A stretch of 64,000 nucleotides of DNA from Plazaster borealis (Eukaryota > Echinodermata > Asteroidea > Forcipulatida > Labidiasteridae): assembly GCA_021014325.1 (NCBI GenBank), contig CM037470.1:2418001-2482000 (forward strand). The letters run 5' to 3'. The position numbers were made by a program, and so were the translations under genes. A model generated the notes under the pieces. That model saw nothing but the letters and a program-made list of their open reading frames with translations, was not told where the DNA came from and did no database searches. Below are positions 52,635 through 62,500 of this stretch, in pieces (position 1 is the stretch's first letter; each line of letters begins with the position of its first letter).

Positions 52635-55600
52635 CTTCGGGAAAAAAGCCTTAGGAAACCCCTTAAATTAAACAGTACAATTGATAAGTAACAAAAAGGG
52701 TTAAAGTTTAAAATTTGCAAATTTAAAAATGCAAAAAAAACAAAAATTCTCACTGGTTAAACACATGCACCTGGTACAATTTGTACATAAACAATATTAA
52801 GCAAGAATGCATTCCATTACAACAACAAAAAAAGCTGGGGGGAATTTCTGTAAACCCTGGATTTAGAGCAGGAACTGCTCTTTGTTATGATTAACAAACT
52901 TCCTGTCAGTTTGCTTTTGTTTACCAGCATTTTCCCTTTTTTTTCCAGGAATTGCCTTGTAAATTTGTCTGCGTGTAAAGGGCTTTCAATTAGTCGGCAT
53001 ATGAAGCACTGAATGTGCAACTAACCGGAGAAGTTGCTTTTGAGCTGAACATTTTAGAAAGCTTTTGCTTAACCTCTTCACTTGTTTTCCCCCCTCCGTC
53101 CAGGCGCAGATGACAGAGGCAAGAGAGGGCGTGCTCACCGATCAAGAACCTGAAAACCGAAACGCCAAGCACGAACGAAGCAACAAGAATAGTCAAGATG
53201 TAAGTTTGATTAACTTTTATTATGAAATTACAAGTTGATAAGTCTAGAAGCTACTACTTCATGGTGCTGCGTAGCAGAAAATCCCGCTTAGACGAAAATT
53301 TTTACTGCGTAGCAACAGTAGGCAGTGGACCAGTCACATGCATGACCTGACATGATAATTTGGCTGGTAACCTGTTTCTGCTAAGCCAGAATTTCCTTTG
53401 CCACGCAAGTTTGTTTTTTAAAGAGCTCTTAAAAATGTTAGGCCCCAAGTGAGTGGCCAATTCAAAAACAAAAATTGTTATTTTGCATAAAATAGGATGC
53501 AAATTTGCATTTTTTACTTGCTTGAAAGAATCTCTTGTAGATCAACTATTCCGGAAGATGTTGTCTCATTTATTATTATTTTTTTTAATATTGGCCAAGT
53601 AATAGCTTCAAATGTTCATTTTTGTTTCATTTGCATGTTATTTTTTAACGTTCCAGAATCATAAAGAAAAGCGTAAAACATCAGAAATTAGATCGTGGGT
53701 GAGTTGAGCCAGCCTCTTAGGGCGTGGCACGGGGGTGTGGTACTAATCATTTGGGTGTGGTACTAAAAACGAATAAGACTTTCATAGCCCAACTGCAGAA
53801 TCAATGATTCACAGACGCTTTTTCTAATGGACCTTTGTGCGGCCATCTTTGTTGCATGAAGGTACCCTGTATCACACAGTGACAATGATTGTGCTAAAAA
53901 CTAATTTAATTTATGGTGACCAGACTTATTTGGCACGTTTTGAAAATGTCACCATAACATGTCATCTTCATGTTATTTTTTGAGAAAAAACAAAATTGAT
54001 TTTTGTTAAAAATGTTACACTTTCCCTACTTCCTGAAGTAAAGGTCCTTTTCCAAACTTTGGCTTAGACCCCCGAATTAGGCTCCGCCAGTCATTTTGAA
54101 ACTGTACAATTTTACTACAGGACTTCAAACGGGCGGATGGTGCCTAAGCTGGGTTTGGAAAATGGCCTAATTTTGAATCACCTGGGGCTTTTACCAAACC
54201 CCAGCTTGTGCTCCGTCTCTTGTTTTGGGCTTCGTTTGATTTTGGAAACACCGATCAAAATGTACCCTGCTCCAAACATTGATGACGGAGCCAGAACACA
54301 AGCCGAGGTTTGGAAAAAGGCCCTACGACTTTGTTTTATTCTTGAATAATCTGCAGTTGGGTAATGTAGTCTGGTAACTGAAAATGTTATCTCATTAACA
54401 AGGAGGGCTTAACTGCACCTAGCTGAAACACTGTCAATCCATTGTCACTCGCAACTTGCACGACTAATATAGTTCCGGACTGCCAACGAATGGCAGTCTT
54501 TGTCGTCTTTTGGGGAGTTCAGTCAGTCCATGCATAATTCGCCGTATTTTTGATCGCGTGAGGGCGTATGTTGACCAGTTTCACGTGAAGAAAAGCAAGT
54601 AAACAAACATGGGTTTTTTTCTTCACTTTTGTTATTATTATATATTTCGTCATTGATGCAAGAAAACTACATACAGGCAATTGAAATAAGATGAAACTGT
54701 AATTGTGATGCAAGACATTCCCTGATGAAAGCGCCCTCATGCGGTCAAAAATTTGGTCAATTGTGGCTCAAGTGAACATGTATGATCCTAACATTTCAAA
54801 CAAACAGAAAACAAAATCAAAATCCTTGCCCTCTCAAAGATGAAACTCTAGGCCTGGTCGTACAAGTTTATGTTGGGTCACACAGAGTGCGGATGCTGGT
54901 CTTTGACAATCAGCAATGGTGTCCTTGTGCTGTAAAGTGCGCTATTTTGTTTCCTTGACACGTGGGAACGCAGGGTTCTGAGAAATGTTCAAGTATGCAC
55001 GAGAAATGTACAGTATATTGCAAAACAGGATGTTCAAAATTTGCTTACATATATTTGTCAGTCTGCAGTGCTTGTATTTAAAATTGTAGATGAAAACGGA
55101 GTCACAAAACTCTCCAAATGCAAAAAGGTGTCTACTTAAACTTTTACTTAAACTCAGGCATGATATTCTTCCTACTTAAGTCTGATTTCCGACTTGTTTG
55201 CCATTGAAAAAATCAGAGGAATTGTTATTAATGAGGCCTGAAATGTCCATTAGAGCCTACACCGCGTGTACATGTAGGTCAGCCCTTGTACTTGATAAAA
55301 TGTTCCTGCCAATGACTGAATATCATGCCTGTTGTGTACATGTATGGCAGATAAAAGTGCGTGCCCAAAATCAATCCAAATTTGTGTGTCCAGTTTGCTA
55401 ACTTGCAACCCTTTCCCTATATGTAAATGGCACATAAAGCAAGGCGTCCTGAAACTCTCACAATTAACAACAAGGCCCAATTTTATAGAGCTACACACAA
55501 AAAATAAGCTCAGAACAGAAGAGTTTTGCTCCGGCCTTGGGCTCCGTTTGATGCTGGAAACATAGTGCAAAATGTATGCTGCTCCAAAGTAAGTTGTTGA

Positions 55601-58600
55601 TGGAGACCGCCAAGCCGGTCAGCTCGAAGGTCATCAGCCAAAATACCAAGTCATGTGTACCATCTTTGACTGGTATCCTGCTCATTTTTGCTAAGCAGAA
55701 AATTGTTGAGCAATATTTGGTTCTTAAGCAGATCTATGAAATTCGGCCCTAGACTTGTTAAATGCTGATAACACTACGTATTTAACATGTATTGGACAAT
55801 TATGTGAACAACATGTGGTTTCTCAGGATTATTTATGAATTCAGGATTTTCTCAAAACCTCATTGAGCCTGCAATTTTTTGAAATAACAAATAATGAACC
55901 ACAAGGGAAACTGACTGGGTAAATTCTTTTAATGATTTGGGGTTGAACAAAGAAAAAATGACTTGAGCTCTAGTAAATTTTTCTTTGTTCAACCCAAAAT
56001 TACCCTGCAATTTTTCTTGAGCATAATTATTTTGGGATAAGCTACTTTTTGTGCTAAAGCAGCTCTATGAAATTGGGCCCAGCTTAAGATGAATTTTCAA
56101 TACAAGCCTCTGAATTGTAACTGCTTAGCAAATTGTGACTGCTTAGAGCAAACGTCAATTTAACCCACACACCCCTAGTAACTCTGGTTAGAGACCCCTC
56201 TCATGTCCCTCAAAACTCTTGTGACCTGCCAGATAATCTGCACCCTCTTAATGCATCGTCAAGTCACATGTCCAAAAAACAATTTACCGCAGCCATTTGA
56301 ATAGCTGCGTTACGCATATGTTTGCGTGATTATTCAGCAGGGATGGTTGGTCACGAAACACTATGTTTTGTGACAAAACCAATACTGATCAGGCAACGAG
56401 AATGTTTCCCATCCATTGAATATCTTCACAAAACTATCGTCGTGTTGGTGCAACAAAGTCATATCTCCTGAATAATTTTCTGTGACTGCAAGTTTTATAA
56501 CGTCAAATGGTCATATCATGCTAAAAAAAACACAACGGCTGTACATGCAAAGTGAATAGATGCCGAGATACAACGTTGTTGAACGTAGCGGGTGTGCGTG
56601 AGGTACGACTTTCTTGCAGAATCCAGATACGACCTTGTTGCACCGAGATAACGTTTTAAATAGCCATGGTCATGCGGGTGCAAAAATGTCATATCTCCAA
56701 AAATAGTTTTTATGTGTCAAACAAGTTTGAACAAAGTGCACGAAACACCACATCGTCGGCTCAGGACTATAAGGTCATTGTTGCAATTTGTATGGATTTC
56801 ATTAAAAATTGCTTTTGTACATTTTGGAGCTCCTGGTAAATGGAGTCTATTGATCAAGAGTGGTCTCCAAAGTATTGTTTGGCAAAAAGAAACATTCATT
56901 GTCTAAGTAAAACATTTATTTGTTGATTTTGATTTTTTTTTCTTCATATTTATATGCATTTTTCATTTAATCATTACGGATGTGAAATTGCAGTTAATGA
57001 CCTTGTAGCACTGAGCCAACGACATCTTAAAACTAAGATGTCTTAAAACATCTTAAAACGGGATGTGCACACAAAATCTAACGGCACCAAGATACAATGT
57101 ATTTGCAGGGCGTGTCTCTTGCAAGAAACAATGCTCTTACAAAAGCAAAATAATCAAAACATTTTTGCGTTGACATGAAGGTACGGGCTATTTAGTTTTT
57201 CTACAGTTTGGGTCTTCCGCCTTTAGATAAAACCATTTGTCTTCATTTCCTTTCTTCAGTTGCCTCACGGTATCGTCCATTCTAGGCAGAGATCCAGTCC
57301 GGAGAGCCTCGGTGTTATGACAGAGGCTCCGTCGGGAACCAACCTCAAGAGAAATAATTCGGACGCTCAGTCGAAAGACGCGGCCAGGAAGAAGCACCTT
57401 CGCTCTGTGGGCGCTGCCGAGGCGGAGAGCAGGAAGAGGACTGAGAATATCCATCTATTGGAGAGGGTAAAGATGCAAAGATGACCATGACAATCCTGAC
57501 AATGTCAATCCTGCCACATATCGAGCACCAAATGGACACAGAACAAAATCAACAATTTCTTTTGGACACTTCAATCACTTATCTTTTTTGATGCTTTGTC
57601 TTGGCTTTTTTAAAGATATTTTCTTGTTTTTGAAGTTGCTTTTAGTTTAGTTTGCTTCCGTGTTTAATCACTTGGCTGCTATCTGTACACTTTCAGTAAT
57701 TTAACAATTTGATTTGAAGTATTTTTATTGCCTTGGTACTGAAGTTTGTACAGTGAGGTGCTTTGGGGTCATTTGCCTTAGGCGTCATATAAATGCTTTT
57801 GTATTATTACTATTATTCTGACAATTATTTATGATAAATGTTCTGTTGACAGAGTCGTTCATTACCAGCGGAGCCTGGTGAAGGGGATAGTGACATGGGA
57901 GACAGCTCCCCCAACTCAACTCCCCCAACCAAGAGGAGGACAGACACTGACTCCAGCGTCGACACATTCGACAGTTCGGCCTCCTCGGTAAGTCAAACAA
58001 AATCACTGGCTGGTGTAAACACCAACAATATTAAAAAAAATGTGTCTATTAACAACGGCTTAGCTCCTGGGCTCAATTTCATAGAGCTGCTTTAGCACAA
58101 AAAATAGCCAAGCACAACAAAATTATGCTTACCAAAATATGGTTACCAGCTAAAATGCCATTTCTCAGGTACAATCTGTGACTGGTATCCTGCAAATTTG
58201 TGCTAAGCAGAAACTTTTCAAGCAATTTTGTCTGGTTTTTTTTTTAAGCAGCTCTATGAAATTGAGCCCTGGCTACATTTCTTGCCTCGTTCATTCTCCC
58301 TCTGTCACTCGTTCTGGACCTTTTCCCAAACCTCGGCTTGGTCTCCGGCTTGGGCTCCGTTATACCTTTTTGGAGCAGCGTTTATTTTGTAAACGGTGGA
58401 ACATCAGACTGGAGCCGGAGCCGGAGCCGAAGCCGAGGTTTGAGACAGGCCCCCTGGTCTACAATCGTCTAGAGCCACCAGAGATGAGATAGAGACTCAT
58501 TACCCTCAAAAGCAGAGCTGCCAACCCTCCCTGATTCTGCAGAACCTTCCCTGAAAATAAACCAATCTTACCATGTTCTGATGAGCAAATTTGAAAACTC

Positions 58601-59490
58601 ACTGATTGAGGAAACTTTTTTCCTTGTTATGTTGAATGTAATTCTAAATATCTCCATGACTGTTGTAAAAAATCTCCCTGATTGCAAGATGCAAATGTTG
58701 GCAGCTCTGCAAAAGGGAACCGACTATTTTGCCCTTCCACCCTCGATTTGTTTACTGATTTGAATGAAAGAAAAAACAAGATGGCGGCACCCTGATTGGG
58801 GACCATTGATATCATCATTTGAGAGAAGCTCGGGTTCCAATCAGGGTATAAGTATACCCCAATCGGGATAGTTGGCACTGGGAACATTGACAAAAATTGG
58901 TGTACGATTGTCCTCTCTCTCCACAGACCAACCCTTCAGCCTCTAACCATACCTTCAAGATGGCGACCGTCGGCGCGGTGGAGCCATTCTCCCAAGCTGT
59001 AGCCTCGGAGGTCCCCTCCATTCAAGCCACCCCGACGCCCCAGGTGCAGATCATCTCCATGGAGGATGACGACTTCCAGTCGGACAATGAAACGGTGGGC
59101 CGTCTGTTTTTAGACTAAACTTTATATTAATAAAAAAAAAGGGGGGGAAATAAAACCTTGAGTAAGTTTCATACCTCCGACCTAGGGTAGTGTCGTCTGC
59201 CCTGATGCATTGCACAATTGCATTCAAGTCTAGAATGATGAATTCTTACTATTTGATGCTGCTTTATGATTTCTCAGCTTTTAATTTTGATCTGAAGAAC
59301 GTCGTTTTCTGATTGACGAAATGACGTGGGTTACTGTCGGTCACCCTCGTCTGGGTAGGTCTTTACATCTTTGGGTCCAGGGTTCTCCTCATGCACAAGC
59401 TAGCGTATCGGGCTGATACGCCTGAATTGCATGCCGATACGCATGACTTACAATCGATATGCCCCCCCCCCCCCCAAAAAAAAAAAATAA

Positions 59491-59536
<46 letters not shown>

Positions 59537-62500
59537 GAAAAATAAAATAAAAAATTGATTGGAATGCTACGGATTGCACATTAGGGCTTTTAAAACCAAG
59601 ATTAGCACCAAGTAGCAAACATTCTATAGACCTTGCTTCATTCAATTCAGTGAGCTTTGCCCAAACTTTCAAATTTTTGGTCCAGAATGCCCCACAGTTT
59701 TGAAAAATTCTGGGGTAAACCCTGGGGTCAATGCAAAAACGAAGCTTGAAAAAAAAAAAAATGGCCTCTTTGCATTAAGATTGACTGCAGGTGCTACAAA
59801 CTATCCAAGCAAAAAAACCTTCTAGTGTTGAGTTACAATTTTGTTGCCACTCTTTCAGGGAATAAATTAGTTTTACACACTTGAGGTACAACGTTTTTTG
59901 CATTGACGAATTGACACGATAGTCAAGTTCCAAAGCCCCTACTCCAAACTCCTTTAAAATAAAACAGTACATTAAAAAAACACTGATGAGAAAACCATAA
60001 TACAATTAAGGATTATCTCGAAGAGATGAAGCATTTATTTATTTTGATTTTTTTCTGCTGACCAACCCGTGAGCATAACCAGTAGAATGCGCATTTTGAA
60101 TTGCTCAACTCTATTTTAAATTTCTCATTTGTGCTTTTACCTGCTTTACAAGTAGATGAGCTGATGACAAGTGTGAAAACTTCCCCCTCCCCCCCCCCAT
60201 ATCATAACATTTTAACGAAATAACCTTCCTTGATTCTCTCCAACCTGTTCTGTCTCATCTTCACCTCCACTTTGTCTCGTAATGTGTTTGATTTTCACCT
60301 AACTACTCTCTGTCTGTTGCACTCTGGCGAGCAAACTACTCTCTGGCCTTTGAACTCTGTCTGTCTGTGGAACTCTAGCAACTACTGTCTGTCTGTTCTT
60401 TGTCTGTTTACTGCAAACGTCTGTCTGTAGGTTGAACTACATGTATCTGTCTGTTGATCTCAGACAAGACAAACTACTGCCTGTCTGTTGAACTCTGTCT
60501 GTCTGCTGAACTCTAGCCAACTTACTGTCTGCCGAAATCTAGCCAACTTGCTGTCTGTGGAGCTCTAGCTAACTGACTGTCTGAGGAACTCTAGCTAACT
60601 TACTGTCTGCTGAACTCTAGCCAACTTTCTGTCTGAGGAACTCTAGCTAACTGACTGTCTGCCGAACTCTAGCCAACTTACTGTATGTGGAACTCTAGCT
60701 AACTTACTGTCTGCCGAACTTTAGCCAACTTACTGTCTGTGGAACTTTAGCTAACATTACTGTCTGCCGAACTCTAGCCAACTTACTGTCTGCCGAACTC
60801 TAACCAACTTACTGTCTGAGGAACTCTAGCTAACTTACTGTCTGCCCAACTCTAGCCAACTTAGTGTCTGTGGAACTCTAGCTAACTGACTGTCTGCCGA
60901 ACTCTAGCCAACTTACTGTCTGTGGAACTCTAGCTAACTTACTGTCTGCCGAACTCTAGCCAACTTACTGTCTGTGGAACTTTAGCTAACTTACTGTCTG
61001 CCGAACTCTAGCCAACTTACTGTCTGCCGAACTCTAACCAACTTACTGTCTGAGGAACTCTAGCTAACTTACTGTCTGCCGAACTCTAGCCAACTTACTG
61101 TTTGTGGAACTCTAGCTAACTTACTGTCTGTGGAACTTTCCTTTTAACCTTTGAAAATGTTTCCAAACTTTGAGTCTTCCCATTGTGGTGATGTGGAAGG
61201 GTCTGTTAATCCTCTAAAATGTAACATCCTAGAAGTCTGAGGGTTTTATCTCTGGACCTGCCGCCAATTTCAGGGAACTTCACACAACTGCGTAAGACCA
61301 CTTGCACAACAATTATTGCTTAAGTTGTGCACCTTGAACACAAGAAATCTTACACAAGTGGACTTACACAGTTGCCTAAAGTTTTGTGAAATCGACTGCA
61401 GGGCTAAAGATGAAAACCACTTGGGCCAAGAACAGATAAAGTTTTTGCACAGGGCCCAATTTCATGGCACTAGTTAGCTTTATCATAAAAGAAAAATCAC
61501 CGCTTACAGTAGCATTAAAAACCCGCACTTAATGTAAGGGTATTTTTCAGGTTACCAAGGAAGTTTAGATTCTATGCGTGCGTGCGTCACATCACAAAGC
61601 AATTTTCGCTGACAGAGCTGGAGTGGAAATTCTGCACTTATCGTTCGAACGGAAAATGGCGGCTGCAATAGTTTACACTGATTCCCACCTTTCCAAAAAG
61701 GATCACACTCTTTTCCTTGTATCTCTAGTTTGGTTCCCTGTTTGCGATCGCAATCGTGGCTACTGATTTTTACCGAACCAAAAAAGGGATCAGACCACTT
61801 TTACTTCCTGTCTCAATTTGGTAATGTTAACCCTTTAGAAACCATTCATTTTTTGTATAATCATCGCCATACACCCAGACATGGTTTTGTTGTTGAATTT
61901 TTTGAAACAATTTGTTCTTGTAAAAGTGTCTGGAAAAAAAATACTATAAATCAGAAATTTTGTTTGTTTTTTGAAACATAGATACTGTGTTAACATGAGA
62001 AACATTGGAAAATGTCAATTCAGGTCATGACCTTTACTTTGACCTTTTATAGTTGAGTAGAAGTAGATCGGATCTTGCAGCCGTTTGCGGCCACTATGGG
62101 CATTTTGGTACAAGCCGTTTGTGGCCGCTGTGGTCTCTATAGGGTTAACTTGGAACAGGGGAACTTGTTTAAATTGCTGCATCACGATAAACGTCTTCGC
62201 TACCCACACCTACACTCAAACTTCTTGTGAAATCTTTCCTATTCTATATTCACCATCTTCCTCTCCATCGGCATTTTGGTATTTTTTTTTACATCATACT
62301 GTTCTTCTCTCCTTACATGCCTTAACCATCATCATGTCTTGGCTCCGTTATCCTGTGGTCATTTAATTGTGTATTTTCCCCCTCTTTCCCTTCTGTTAAC
62401 AGCCGCATGGAAACGTTAGCCAATACGTAAGTGTCTTTGATTCACACTAATCACCATATACCATCATGCATTGCTGTGCAAGCCTGGCTGCTATGTCTCG

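Noticed and set aside
60480..61139. CRISPR array
   Set aside because: Direct repeats are contiguous 26-bp monomers with no unique spacers, in an animal intron.
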